Shown here: positions 44,665 through 54,035 of the stretch, in pieces
Layout of the letters: each line of letters starts with the position of its first letter
Numbering within the stretch: the first letter of the stretch is position 1
The notes under the pieces: model-generated
What the model was told of the DNA's origin: nothing
What the model saw: the letters and a program-made list of their open reading frames with translations, nothing else
The model's database searches: none
From: CAVLCC01 sp963661535
GTDB taxonomy: Bacteria; Actinomycetota; Coriobacteriia; Coriobacteriales; CADBOM01
NCBI GenBank assembly: GCA_963661535.1
Contig: CAVLCC010000005.1
Span: forward strand, 1 to 56,995
Direction of reading: 5' to 3'
Length of the DNA stretch: 56,995 bases
Translations under genes and position numbers: made by a program

Positions 44665-47394
44665 TTAATTCGATGCTTTAAAACCACGCTTGCAATAAAT
44701 CCTCAAAACAACTACACTGCTTGCCGCCAAGCCCAAAACCATAACCAACAGCATCAATGAGCTATCACCTGTAGTTGGAAGCACACCTTTTGTACTCGAA
44801 CCTGCTGCCACTACACCAGTCTTGCTTGTCCACTTCAAAGAAGAAATTGCACTATCTACCGCCCCTTGCGTGGGTGTTGTGCTCACAAGCTTAGTACTGT
44901 AGTTTTCTCCGGCAAGTGCTAGTTGCTCTTTAGCAGCCGCTACTGCAGCAGAAAGCTCGTTATACTCTTCCTCAGCCATCCAAGCCTGTCCATCTGAGAC
45001 ATCGCTTCCGTCCTTGCTAATTTGTACCGATTCCAAAAACTCTTGAGCCTCTTCAATCTTTGCCTTTAGCTCATCTAAAGACTCAATACTCGCCCAGTCT
45101 TTAATCTCTGCAAATGCTTTTATGGGAAGGTTATCAAGTGTCCACGAAACATATTCTTTTTCCACTGAATTTTTAACATCTAGCCAGTCAGTCCATTTAG
45201 CGTCTGTAGATGTTTGCTCATCTTCGGGAATATTTGCAAGTTCGAAAGATTCATTGCTTGCGCCCTGCGTATCTGCAGCTGCACCAGTTGCACCGGCTGC
45301 ACCAGCTACACTAGCCACACCTGCGCCATCACCGTCTCCATCGCCTGAATCACTACTTCCTGAAGAACTTATGGGCGCACTTGTCCAGCTCTCTCCAGCG
45401 TTTACTTTTGACTCAAAATAACAATTAACAACCGTGTCCATTTCCTTGTCAACTTCGCTATCGATAATTGCTTGACACTCAGCCGTTTTAACTTTTGCAG
45501 TAGCTTCGGCTTCTGCCTTAGCCGATGCCTCTTCAGAAGACATACCCTCATTTATATACTTGGCTAAATACTCGTTGTAATATCCGGTGTGCATATTGGT
45601 TTCGATAACGATCTTTTTAGCATCGCGGTTTGCCTCAATTTCTTTTTCGGAAGGCTTAGTTTCGTTATATCCAACACCCGCATAATATTTGCCATCATCA
45701 TTGCACTTTTGCGTAACAACTACAGAATATCTCTGCCCCTCGCGCATCAGCACCCAATCGTTTTCATCTAAAGTTGTTCTGTGATAGCCTCCATATTCAT
45801 ATGTATCTTGTGCTGTAATTACAGGCACGTCTGCGTCCGTTGGACCCGATGCATCATTGTCCAACAAATAGACCTCATAAGTAACCGTGGTATTTGGCTT
45901 ATAAGTTTGGCAAGACAAAGTGCGAACAGCGCGATCTTCATCTGCAACAAAAATGTTTGCTGAGCCAACTTTTTGGTCATACCCCCACTCAAGCACATCG
46001 CGCACAGCCAAATAATCATACTGATCAATTATGTATTCATCTTGGTCGCTATAAGAATTTAGATCATAGTCAAACGATTCAAAACCAGCTATAGACATGT
46101 CATAATACGAAATCCAAAAATATCCAGTCATGTTGCCATCAGAATCAACCGAGCCCCAAGAATTCTTATTTGGAAATTCCTCTGTATCGCTCCCCCAGCT
46201 ATTTTTTGCAAGCCATGCTCCGTCGCCGCTAGGCATATGTTCTGTTGTATCACCAAAATTTTTGGCCGAAAAATTATCATCCCACCCAACAATTGTAACC
46301 ACATGGCTTGTGCCAGTTTGATCCCAAGTATAGTGGGCGCATGGAGTATCTGGGTCGTAGCCCGAACTGGTATACATGTTGTTGGAGTTGTACGAAACTA
46401 TCACCCCACGTCCATAATCATTCATTTGACGCTTGATAGCCTCTACTGCATTCCAATCCACTCCTTGATAATAACCTTGCTCATCATATTTATTTGTGTT
46501 TGGCAAAATATATCCATGCTCAAGCTCGATAACCGAACTATTGCGATAAGAATCATCAACCTTCCATGTTGAATAAACTTTTTCATAATGCGTGCTGTCA
46601 ACTTGTTTCATAAAGTTACCAGCCCACATGCGCTCTGTAACAACAGCACCCTCTTGCTTTAGCTTTTCAATCTCGCTATCAGTTAAATATTCCGTTGAAA
46701 TGCTTATATCATCAGAGTCGCCTGTTGGTTTTCTAACCTCGCACTGCTTTATAAGTTCATTATTTTGATATGGAATATCCGACTCCAACATAGGACCTGA
46801 GCCAGAAGCAAATACAGAACTTGCGTAGGTTCTAAACCCTCCCATATTGAGTCCAAAATTTGCATCTTTAGATGTGTTATGAAAGCCCTCACCCGCTTGA
46901 GCTGCGCCCACTTGCTGCTCAGTTGTTTGCGAAAATGTAAACCACGCAAGCTGGCGTTCCGAAAGGTCTAATTTAGTTTCATCGTAGGTTTTGTTTGCCT
47001 CTGATAAAATGCTTGTTTCTGAGGCGGCGATTGCTGCAAACCCCCAACACGTTCCCCATGGATCTTGGTATTTAACGGGAGTTACCACGCCTCTATCTCG
47101 CAAGTCTAACTTTGAAGGGAGCTCGGAAGCTGTTGCTGCATCTGTAGATGTTGCTTGAGATGACGATGTGGCAAAACCAAATGCTTGGTAGCTCGGATTG
47201 TTAGAAGCATTTTGCGCGGCATTCTTCCAGTTTTGAATAACGATGCTGTCTTCAGCAAAAGCAGCTTGAGGCACAAGTACGAATAGAACCAAAGTAATTG
47301 CAAACATAAAAGAACCAAAAGCAGCCAGCCTGACCCTCGCTGGATTTTTAATCTTCAAATTGTTTTTTAAATTATTGCCATATATTTTTAACAT
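44665..47394 (-). CDS. Sortase-anchored papain-like (C1) surface protease with lectin-like domain
   Basis: The 909-residue protein is read from the ATG at 47394; a TTG 36 bp earlier is the alternative. The signal peptide ends near PQAAFA. The papain-like domain has WGTCWGFAAI (catalytic Cys, near residue 115), SHVVTIVGWDD (His, near 362) and LAKNSWG (Asn, near 395). A beta-rich, possibly lectin-like segment follows, then a coiled, Glu/Ala-rich region. The C-terminus has the sorting signal LPTTG, a hydrophobic segment and the tail KRGFKASN. It is thus probably covalently attached to peptidoglycan by sortase. Substrates are unknown; host or environmental protein breakdown is inference. It is divergent from dapL. 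Confidence 0.9.
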   Translation of the reverse strand: MLKIYGNNLKNNLKIKNPARVRLAAFGSFMFAITLVLFVLVPQAAFAEDSIVIQNWKNAAQNASNNPSYQAFGFATSSSQATSTDAATASELPSKLDLRDRGVVTPVKYQDPWGTCWGFAAIAASETSILSEANKTYDETKLDLSERQLAWFTFSQTTEQQVGAAQAGEGFHNTSKDANFGLNMGGFRTYASSVFASGSGPMLESDIPYQNNELIKQCEVRKPTGDSDDISISTEYLTDSEIEKLKQEGAVVTERMWAGNFMKQVDSTHYEKVYSTWKVDDSYRNSSVIELEHGYILPNTNKYDEQGYYQGVDWNAVEAIKRQMNDYGRGVIVSYNSNNMYTSSGYDPDTPCAHYTWDQTGTSHVVTIVGWDDNFSAKNFGDTTEHMPSGDGAWLAKNSWGSDTEEFPNKNSWGSVDSDGNMTGYFWISYYDMSIAGFESFDYDLNSYSDQDEYIIDQYDYLAVRDVLEWGYDQKVGSANIFVADEDRAVRTLSCQTYKPNTTVTYEVYLLDNDASGPTDADVPVITAQDTYEYGGYHRTTLDENDWVLMREGQRYSVVVTQKCNDDGKYYAGVGYNETKPSEKEIEANRDAKKIVIETNMHTGYYNEYLAKYINEGMSSEEASAKAEAEATAKVKTAECQAIIDSEVDKEMDTVVNCYFESKVNAGESWTSAPISSSGSSDSGDGDGDGAGVASVAGAAGATGAAADTQGASNESFELANIPEDEQTSTDAKWTDWLDVKNSVEKEYVSWTLDNLPIKAFAEIKDWASIESLDELKAKIEEAQEFLESVQISKDGSDVSDGQAWMAEEEYNELSAAVAAAKEQLALAGENYSTKLVSTTPTQGAVDSAISSLKWTSKTGVVAAGSSTKGVLPTTGDSSLMLLVMVLGLAASSVVVLRIYCKRGFKASN

Positions 47395-47607
47395 CTCTAA
47401 GTTCCGCCCTTTATAAAAATTGTTTATCAAACAAATACAAAACGCCCTTAAAAAAATTCTTATGCCTTGTCACTTTTAAACCTGTAAGCTTAAGCGAGCT
47501 CAACAAGACCCATAATCCACACAAGCCACATAAACCCCGTAACCCCAGAGTTTAAACGCAAGCCTCATTTTTTAAGATTATAAACTTATGTGAAACATTA
47601 AAAAGCC

Positions 47608-47613
47608 TATAAT
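47608..47613 (+). promoter_or_regulatory. Putative -10 of dapL
   Basis: TATAAT lies 64 bp before the dapL start; no convincing -35 is visible. The rest of the 282-bp divergent region to the protease gene shows no gene. Confidence 0.35.
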
Positions 47614-47676
47614 ATATAAGCTGTACAAATACACAACTGTTAGGCAAAACACAATACAAAAATAAGGAGAAATTAA

Positions 47677-48897
47677 GTGGTAAAGGTAAATCAAAATTAC
47701 AGTTTACTTCCTGGAAGCTATCTTTTTTCAGAAATTGCAAAACGCACTTCTGCTTACTCTAATGCACACACCGATGCTAAACTAATAAAAATGGGAATTG
47801 GCGATGTTACCCAACCTTTGGTTCCTGCTGTAGTTGAGGCAATGCATAACGCAGTAAACGACCTATCTCATTCAGAAACTTTTCATGGATATGGTCCTGA
47901 GCAAGGCTATGATTTTTTGCGAAATGTTATTGTAGAAAACGACTTTAAAGCGCGAGGAATTAACATCGCTGCCGATGAGGTGTTTGTGTCTGACGGAGCC
48001 AAATCCGATTGTGGAAACATTGGAGATTTGTTCGACGTAGATAACAAAATTGCAGTTTGTGATCCTGTTTATCCTGTATATGTAGACACAAATGCAATGG
48101 CGGGGCGCGCTGGCAAATATGATGCAGCACACGAAATGTGGACAGACATTCACTACATGCCAACAACTGCAGAAAATGATTTTTCTCCAGCAATTCCTGA
48201 CGAAAATATGGACATTATTTATCTATGCAGCCCAAACAATCCAACAGGAACAGCACTTAACAAAGAGCAACTCACAAAATGGGTTGAATATGCAAACAGC
48301 AACGGTTCAATAATCATGTTCGATGCTGCATATGAACGCTTTATAACCGAGGACAATATTCCACACAGTATATTTGAAATTGATGGAGCAAAAACTTGCG
48401 CAATTGAGTTCCGCTCATTTTCAAAAACTGCTGGATTTACTGGAGCTAGATGCGGATATACAGTTGTTCCAAAAGAGCTCAAAAGAGACGATCAGAGCCT
48501 AAACGCGATGTGGAACAGAAGACAAACTACCAAGTTTAACGGGGCATCTTATGTAATCCAACGTGGTGCTGCTGCAGTTTATTCTAAAGAGGGGGCAGCT
48601 CAAATTGAGGATACCCTCAACTATTATCGCAAAAATGCAAATGTTATAAAGACAGGACTAGAGCAAGCCGGATTTAAAGTTTATGGTGCAATTAACAGCC
48701 CTTATATATGGTGCAAGACTCCAGATAACATGGGTTCATGGGAATTTTTTGACAAGCTTTTGGAAGAGGCAAACATTATAACTACTCCAGGAGCAGGATT
48801 TGGACCCTCGGGAGAAGGTTATATTAGACTCACGGCGTTTGGAGCAGCTGAAGATGCTGTTGAAGCTATGGAGAGAATCAACAAAATGATGGCGTAG
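47677..48897 (+). CDS. dapL: LL-diaminopimelate aminotransferase
   Basis: The 406-residue pyridoxal-phosphate enzyme (class I/II aminotransferase fold) starts MVKVNQNYSLLPGSYLF and has IKMGIGDVTQPL, FHGYGPEQGYDFLR, YLCSPNNPTGTA and the PLP-lysine block SFSKTAGFTGARCGY, all typical of DapL. Reaction: tetrahydrodipicolinate plus glutamate to LL-diaminopimelate, bypassing the succinyl/acetyl steps of lysine and peptidoglycan synthesis. The start is GTG with AAGGAG seven bases upstream. It is monocistronic, and other dap genes are not in the window. Confidence 0.95.
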   Translation: MVKVNQNYSLLPGSYLFSEIAKRTSAYSNAHTDAKLIKMGIGDVTQPLVPAVVEAMHNAVNDLSHSETFHGYGPEQGYDFLRNVIVENDFKARGINIAADEVFVSDGAKSDCGNIGDLFDVDNKIAVCDPVYPVYVDTNAMAGRAGKYDAAHEMWTDIHYMPTTAENDFSPAIPDENMDIIYLCSPNNPTGTALNKEQLTKWVEYANSNGSIIMFDAAYERFITEDNIPHSIFEIDGAKTCAIEFRSFSKTAGFTGARCGYTVVPKELKRDDQSLNAMWNRRQTTKFNGASYVIQRGAAAVYSKEGAAQIEDTLNYYRKNANVIKTGLEQAGFKVYGAINSPYIWCKTPDNMGSWEFFDKLLEEANIITTPGAGFGPSGEGYIRLTAFGAAEDAVEAMERINKMMA

Positions 48898-48922
48898 AGA
48901 ACTCAGGGGGGAGTTATCAGAC

Positions 48923-48985
48923 TTTGGCAGCTTTGCAGACCCTGATTACTTTGCAGACGCTGACGGCTTTACAGCCCCTGACGAC
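48923..48985 (+). repeat. Degenerate 18-bp tandem repeats after dapL
   Basis: Three 18-bp units starting TTTGCAGAC (48932), TTTGCAGAC (48950) and TTTACAGCC (48968), with a partial unit before them. They lie just past the dapL stop and outside any called gene. Confidence 0.55.
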
Positions 48986-49007
48986 TTCAAAATAAGACAC
49001 ACAAAAA

Positions 49008-49057
49008 TTGCGGCGCTTAAGACACGCGAGTTAAATCAACGTGTTTTTGCGCCGCAA
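49008..49057. terminator. Hairpin between convergent dapL and CPBP genes
   Basis: Outer arms TTGCGGCGC/GCGCCGCAA are perfect (9 bp) and an inner ACACG/CGTGT stem lies within the loop. On the minus strand it is followed by TTTTTGTG, fitting termination of the CPBP gene. Confidence 0.75.
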
Positions 49058-49085
49058 AATTTATATAACAATACTCATCGAGCAG

Positions 49086-49115
49086 CTATATGCCACTCTT
49101 CTATATGCCACTCTT
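49086..49115. repeat. Exact 15-bp tandem duplication
   Basis: CTATATGCCACTCTT occurs twice in a row, directly beyond the 3' end of the CPBP gene. Confidence 0.7.
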
Positions 49116-49117
49116 TT

Positions 49118-50053
49118 CTAGCTTGCAGACACATCACCAGACAAGGTCTCTATGTCTTTATCCTCGTCTTCTTTGTTCCACTCACTAATCTCGGGCCAGT
49201 TTTTAGCAACTTCACCAATCTTTTTGTCTCTAAACAAGAAAAGCACAATCGCAACATCTACTGCAAGAATTATATAAGGAACAATACTTGGCTCAGCCGC
49301 TGTGCCTAAAATTGAATTAAGATCGGCATCTGTTAACCAAGTTACAGATGCTGCCATAATATCGTTTAGAGCATGAGCAAGCACAACAATCCATATATTT
49401 CCTGTTCTAAAATATATTGCAGCATATAAAATTCCTCCACCTGCTGCAGAAAACACCTGCCCAAAAACAAACATAGGATCTGCAACCAACAAATTGTTTA
49501 CATGAATGAGCCCAAACATTGCACCCGATACAATTGCTGCTGTCCAAATTCCCTTTTTGGATGTTCCAAGCTTTTCGAGCAAAGTTTGAGCCACAATTCC
49601 TCTAAGCGTAAACTCCTCAGCAAATCCAACAAAAAAGTAACTTATGAGAATTACTACAGAGGCAAAATCAAAAACCAGATTTATATCCATACCGGATTGT
49701 TCTTTGATTGTCTCAGGGTCAGCAAATGCATAGGTTAGCACAATTGCAATTATGCCTACGGTATACAAGCTGAGTGGAAGAGCACCTACCGCTAGACCCT
49801 TTATAAAGCCACAACCTCGTTTTTTGAGAATTACAAAGCGATCTGTAATAAGCAAAATTAGCATTGCAAGTATTGCAACAAATCCATCGCATATAATGGT
49901 CCCTAAACCATCTAGTAAGCGATAATCTATATCTAGTGAGCCAATTGTTTCTCTAGAGACAAATCCAATAAACTTAAAACCAATAACCCAGCATACTAAA
50001 ATTGCAAATATACAAAACCAAATTGCGTGATTTTTTCTAAATTTTTTAATCAT
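49118..50053 (-). CDS. CPBP (CAAX/Abi) family intramembrane metalloprotease
   Basis: The 311-residue membrane protein is read from the ATG at 50053 with AGGA upstream; a longer frame from GTG is less likely. It has about eight hydrophobic segments. The family motifs are present: EEFTLRGIV (EExxxR), FGLIHVNNLL (FxxxH) and HALNDI. Family role: membrane-embedded glutamate/metal protease, related to prenyl-protein proteases and, in some bacteria, bacteriocin immunity. No bacteriocin gene is nearby. The C-terminal tail is acidic. Confidence 0.87.
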   Translation of the reverse strand: MIKKFRKNHAIWFCIFAILVCWVIGFKFIGFVSRETIGSLDIDYRLLDGLGTIICDGFVAILAMLILLITDRFVILKKRGCGFIKGLAVGALPLSLYTVGIIAIVLTYAFADPETIKEQSGMDINLVFDFASVVILISYFFVGFAEEFTLRGIVAQTLLEKLGTSKKGIWTAAIVSGAMFGLIHVNNLLVADPMFVFGQVFSAAGGGILYAAIYFRTGNIWIVVLAHALNDIMAASVTWLTDADLNSILGTAAEPSIVPYIILAVDVAIVLFLFRDKKIGEVAKNWPEISEWNKEDEDKDIETLSGDVSAS

Positions 50054-50198
50054 TATTGTCCTGTTCTTTTGTATAAAAATAATATTGAGCACAAGCTATA
50101 CTACTAGACTTGTTTGGTTGCAATGTGTTTAACTTGCAAAATAAACGGCTAATTAGCATTTGACTAAGTTTGCAACATAACCTTTTGCCAATAAACAT

Positions 50199-51458
50199 CT
50201 ATGCAAAGCAAAACTCTCCATCAGCATTAGGTTTAAACACCCCTTTTTCGGTTATAATCGCAGAAATTAAATTGCAAGGCGTTACATCAAATGCAGGATT
50301 AAATACATCAATATCTAGAGGAGTATTGCGCATCCAGGCGTCTATTGCATAAGTATCTGGGTTTTGCGCATCGCGTTGTATGTCGATCCAACTTCCGCCT
50401 TGCATTTCAATGCGACGACCCTCATCACCATCGGCGAGTTCGTCTAGTGCCAGCCTTGCTTTTGGAGAAATACAAGCACTATCAATTATGTTGCTTGAAC
50501 TAAATCCAGTAATTTCGCTTGGATTTCTCTCTTCGATCTTTATGTCTTTGCCTGTTTTTATAGACATATCAATCGTAGACATAGGAGCAGCAATATAAAA
50601 AGGAATCCCAAAATGTTTGGCTAAAATAGCGTGACTCATCGTTCCGATCTTATTTGCAGTGTCTCCGTTTGAGGCAATTCGGTCTGCACCAACAATAACA
50701 GCGTCAATCAAACCTTTAGACATAACGCTAGCAGACATATTGTCACAAATTAGCGTTGTGTTAACCCCTGCACGTGTAAGCTCCCACGCAGTGAGCCGTC
50801 CGCCCTGATTAACTGGTCTGGTTTCGCATGCATATACATGCTCGATAAGACCTTTATCATGTGCTGCATAAATAACACCTAAAGCGGTGCCAAAAAAAGC
50901 TGTTGCTAAAGATCCAGCGTTGCAGTGTGTAAGCACACGACTGCCTACCTTAAGCAAATCAGCGCCGTTATTGCCAATGCTAATATTAGTTTTTATATCG
51001 TCATCATATATAGAAAGGGCGAGCTTGCAAATCTCTTGCTTAACATAGTCAACACTCAAATCAGTTCGTGAAGCATTGCCCACATACTCCGCACACAAGC
51101 TTAAAACCTTATCAACAATTTGTTGCACGCCCCAAGAAAGATTAACAGCCGTAGGGCGAGCATCACTTACCTTTTTGCCCACCCTTTTGAGAGCCAGAAT
51201 AAATTCCTCGAGCGTTGACTCGCTAGACTCATTGCATGCCCAGAGTGCAAGAGCAAAAGCACCACTTACTCCAAGCGCAGGAGCACCACGAACAGCCAAG
51301 GTCTTAATTGCATCAATCATCTCATCATGCGTATAACAAGACATAACCTCTTCGCGCAAAGGGAGTTTGGTTTGGTCTATTAAATAGACCGTACCCCTAC
51401 CCTCTTTATCCGTCTCCCACCAAAGTGTTTTGGGCAAATTATCTAAACAAGTATTCAC
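50199..51458 (-). CDS. mtnA: S-methyl-5-thioribose-1-phosphate isomerase, with insertion
   Basis: The 419-residue protein has LAVRGAPALGVSGAFAL, THCNAGSLAT (catalytic Cys 179), CETRPVNQGGRLTAWEL and VGADRIASNGDTANKIGT (Asp 259), diagnostic of MtnA. Reaction: isomerisation of methylthioribose-1-phosphate to methylthioribulose-1-phosphate in methionine salvage. MtnA is usually about 340-360 residues. The excess is mainly about 55 residues at 320-383, between the EERNPSEITGF and VFNPAFDVTP blocks. The start is a GTG with a weak ribosome binding site. No other mtn gene is near, so the isomerase may serve another salvage route. Confidence 0.9.
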   Translation of the reverse strand: MNTCLDNLPKTLWWETDKEGRGTVYLIDQTKLPLREEVMSCYTHDEMIDAIKTLAVRGAPALGVSGAFALALWACNESSESTLEEFILALKRVGKKVSDARPTAVNLSWGVQQIVDKVLSLCAEYVGNASRTDLSVDYVKQEICKLALSIYDDDIKTNISIGNNGADLLKVGSRVLTHCNAGSLATAFFGTALGVIYAAHDKGLIEHVYACETRPVNQGGRLTAWELTRAGVNTTLICDNMSASVMSKGLIDAVIVGADRIASNGDTANKIGTMSHAILAKHFGIPFYIAAPMSTIDMSIKTGKDIKIEERNPSEITGFSSSNIIDSACISPKARLALDELADGDEGRRIEMQGGSWIDIQRDAQNPDTYAIDAWMRNTPLDIDVFNPAFDVTPCNLISAIITEKGVFKPNADGEFCFA

Positions 51459-51512
51459 TATAAGCCAACTTTATATACAAATAGACAGTTCAAAATCAAA
51501 AAAACAGAACAC

Positions 51513-52601
51513 TTAAAGTGCCTTAATTAAAGCGTCTGCAAATTCGGAGGTAGAAACCGATCCATCAGTTGAACCTGTAATTGTTCGCTTGATGTCGTAT
51601 GTAACATCATTTCCATCCCCTATAACCTTGCTTATTGCATCAAATACACGTGCAGAAGCTTCACGCTCGCCAATGTGTCCTAGCATCATAACTGCAGATA
51701 GCAAAATAGCTGTTGGATTTGCAACATTTTTGCCTGCATGAATGGGTGCAGAACCATGAACTGGCTCAAAGATTGCACACTCGTCTCCGATGTTTGCACC
51801 TGGGGCTATGCCAAGTCCACCAATAAGTCCAGCACAAAGGTCTGAAACAATATCTCCATACAAGTTAGGAAGCACAACAACGTCAAAAGTCTCAGGACGC
51901 AAAACGAGTCCCATGCATGTTGCATCTACAATGCGATCTTCAAACTCAACTTTGCCCTCATATTCTTTTGCCACCTCGCGTGCTACATGCAAAAAGAGCC
52001 CGTCTGAGAACTTTTGAATGTTTGCTTTATGCACAGCAGTAACTTTATGTCTGTTGTTAGCAAGCGCATATTCAAAAGCAAACTTAACAATACGCTTGGT
52101 TGCAAATACAGAGATAGGCTTAATAGAAATTCCAGAATCCAAGCGTATGTCTCCTGCACCAGTTTTTGAAATGAAGTCAATGAGTTCTTGTGTCTCAGGC
52201 TTTCCTTCTTCAAACTCAATCCCGGCATATAGGTCTTCTGTATTCTCACGAACTAGAACAACATCTACATTGTCATATCTAGCACCTGTGCCAGCAATAG
52301 ACTTGCAAGGCCTCAAATTTGTATAAAGGTCAAGCTGTTTTCTAAGAGCAACATTTACCGACCTAAATCCAGTTCCAACAGGAGTTGTTATAGGACCTTT
52401 AATTGCAATCTTATTTTTCTTAACAGATTCAAGAACATAATCTGGAAGAGGAGTTCCATATTCGTCCATGAGATGAGCACCTGCATCTGCAGTCTCCCAC
52501 TCTATATCAACACCAGTTGCATTAACAACCTTAACCATTGCATCTGAAATCTCTGGACCAATTCCATCTCCTGGTATTAGTGTAACCGTATGTTTAGCCA
52601 T
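51513..52601 (-). CDS. Isocitrate/isopropylmalate dehydrogenase family, NAD-IDH-like
   Basis: The 362-residue beta-decarboxylating dehydrogenase has GDGIGPEISDAM, the substrate segment SVNVALRKQLDLYTNLRP, VRENTEDLYAGIE and EPVHGSAPIHAGKNVANP. The RSVNVALRK form resembles NAD-dependent isocitrate and homoisocitrate dehydrogenases more than ordinary LeuB, but the neighbours leuC and leuD suggest it may act on 3-isopropylmalate. I therefore give no gene symbol. Both reactions give CO2 and NADH. CAGGAGAA precedes the start. mtnA follows by 54 bp. Confidence 0.87.
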   Translation of the reverse strand: MAKHTVTLIPGDGIGPEISDAMVKVVNATGVDIEWETADAGAHLMDEYGTPLPDYVLESVKKNKIAIKGPITTPVGTGFRSVNVALRKQLDLYTNLRPCKSIAGTGARYDNVDVVLVRENTEDLYAGIEFEEGKPETQELIDFISKTGAGDIRLDSGISIKPISVFATKRIVKFAFEYALANNRHKVTAVHKANIQKFSDGLFLHVAREVAKEYEGKVEFEDRIVDATCMGLVLRPETFDVVVLPNLYGDIVSDLCAGLIGGLGIAPGANIGDECAIFEPVHGSAPIHAGKNVANPTAILLSAVMMLGHIGEREASARVFDAISKVIGDGNDVTYDIKRTITGSTDGSVSTSEFADALIKAL

Positions 52602-52763
52602 AAGTTTATTCTCCTGTCGCTTTATATGTATAAAACAAGTGTATCTAGTTTAAGATTGCCGAACCAAAAAAATCTCAACCTACAAAGTCGCTAAGCGCCG
52701 CAACAAAAACCAACATCCAGCCGCCTACTGCGCAAGGCAAGCAAGCAAGCCGCGCAAAGAACC

Positions 52764-53477
52764 TTACTTTTTGCCTTCGCACGCTTCAACAATTGCTGTT
52801 GCTTTATTTTTTAGCACGCCTTTGCCATTTGTTGCATCAAATCTCATTCTGTCAGCCAGCTCTTTTTTAACTTTCTTCGAGATGCTACCGTGAGCAAACG
52901 AAATAAGCTCACCTAGCATATCTGGAAACTCCAAGTCTCCGTGATAGCATTGTATTGCCTCATCAATGTTGGGCCAAACCTTGTCAGAAATTCGCGGATT
53001 AGTAGCACCAATAGCGCACAAAAACTTAAATGCAGCAACTCGAGCGGGCTCTGATTCTTCGTCCCATAAAGAACTTTCTGCTCCATCTATTGCAGACTTG
53101 CATTTATTTGGACAAACCTTGGTCATAGTATACAAGGCGTCTAAAATTTCCCACCTAGTTTGTGCTTCTGGTCTATGCAAAGCGTCAATGAGCTTGCTAA
53201 TATATGGCTCAATTGCCTCGGGTTGCTCCTTTGCAATTTGAGCCACAATAGTAGCGCAGAACTGCCTTGCACGCCTCATTTCTCCACACAAAGCATCTAT
53301 AATTGCATTTAAGATTGAAGGGTCGGATAATGCCTGTTCAACATAGCAACTCTTATCAATCGTTGGATCTACCACAATGCGCTTGCTGCCGTCTTCTGCA
53401 ACTTCTACAACGCTAACATCACAAGATACATCCTCGTCTGATTTGTTTTTATTAGTCTTTTGGCCAGATGCTGGCAT
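52764..53477 (-). CDS. HEAT-repeat protein of unknown function
   Basis: The 237-residue protein has a hydrophilic N-terminus of about 40 residues and then alpha-helical HEAT-like repeats (for example EAIEPYISKLIDALHRPEAQ, TRWEILDALYTMTKV). No catalytic motif or membrane segment is seen. HEAT proteins usually bind other proteins. It lies between leuD-type and IDH-type genes on the same strand (42 bp after leuD, 162 bp before the dehydrogenase), so a scaffold or regulatory role in this pathway is possible. GGAGAGGAG precedes the ATG. Confidence 0.75.
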   Translation of the reverse strand: MPASGQKTNKNKSDEDVSCDVSVVEVAEDGSKRIVVDPTIDKSCYVEQALSDPSILNAIIDALCGEMRRARQFCATIVAQIAKEQPEAIEPYISKLIDALHRPEAQTRWEILDALYTMTKVCPNKCKSAIDGAESSLWDEESEPARVAAFKFLCAIGATNPRISDKVWPNIDEAIQCYHGDLEFPDMLGELISFAHGSISKKVKKELADRMRFDATNGKGVLKNKATAIVEACEGKK

Positions 53478-53519
53478 CTTATCTCCTCTCCTAAAATCTA
53501 GCTTGCACGCTCAAAATTT

Positions 53520-54020
53520 CTACAGATTAAATCCATTGTATTTTTTGAAGTGCTCTGCCAATCCTCCATCATGGAGCAATGTTGCCATCACAGGAGGCAA
53601 GGGTGAAAATGGAATTTTTGTGCCCTTAGTTAGGTTAGAAATTTGTCCACCCTCTAGGTCTATGTCTAGCTCATCACCCTCATCAATTAAATCGGTATCG
53701 CACTCAACAACAGGAAGCCCAGTATTAATTGCATTTCGATAAAAAATCCTAGCAAAAGATTTTGCTACCACTGCACGTGTGTTTGAATGAATTAAAACCA
53801 ACGGAGCCTGCTCGCGGCTCGAGCCCATTCCAAAGTTTGTTCCTGCAACCAAAATTCCACCATTAGGAGAAACTTTGTCGTAGTAATTAGGGTCTAGCTC
53901 CTCCATCGCATGATGAGCCATATCATTCATATCATTTGACTTAAATTTATATTTACCCGAGATAATGTAGTCGGTATTTACGTCATTACCAAACTTAAAA
54001 GCTTTAGCATGTAGATCCAT
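53520..54020 (-). CDS. leuD: 3-isopropylmalate dehydratase/aconitase-family small subunit
   Basis: The 166-residue protein has the aconitase swivel fold: KFGNDVNTDYIISGKYKF, then GTNFGMGSSREQAPLVL and FARIFYRNAINTGLPVVEC. It is the prokaryotic LeuD size. In its specificity loop (GKYKFKSND) a lysine occupies a place where family members differ (IPM isomerase against homoaconitase), so the substrate is not certain. AGGAGGGAC precedes the ATG. It lies 15 bp after the large-subunit gene, with which it forms one enzyme. Confidence 0.85.
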   Translation of the reverse strand: MDLHAKAFKFGNDVNTDYIISGKYKFKSNDMNDMAHHAMEELDPNYYDKVSPNGGILVAGTNFGMGSSREQAPLVLIHSNTRAVVAKSFARIFYRNAINTGLPVVECDTDLIDEGDELDIDLEGGQISNLTKGTKIPFSPLPPVMATLLHDGGLAEHFKKYNGFNL

Positions 54021-54035
54021 AATTAAAAGTCCCTC

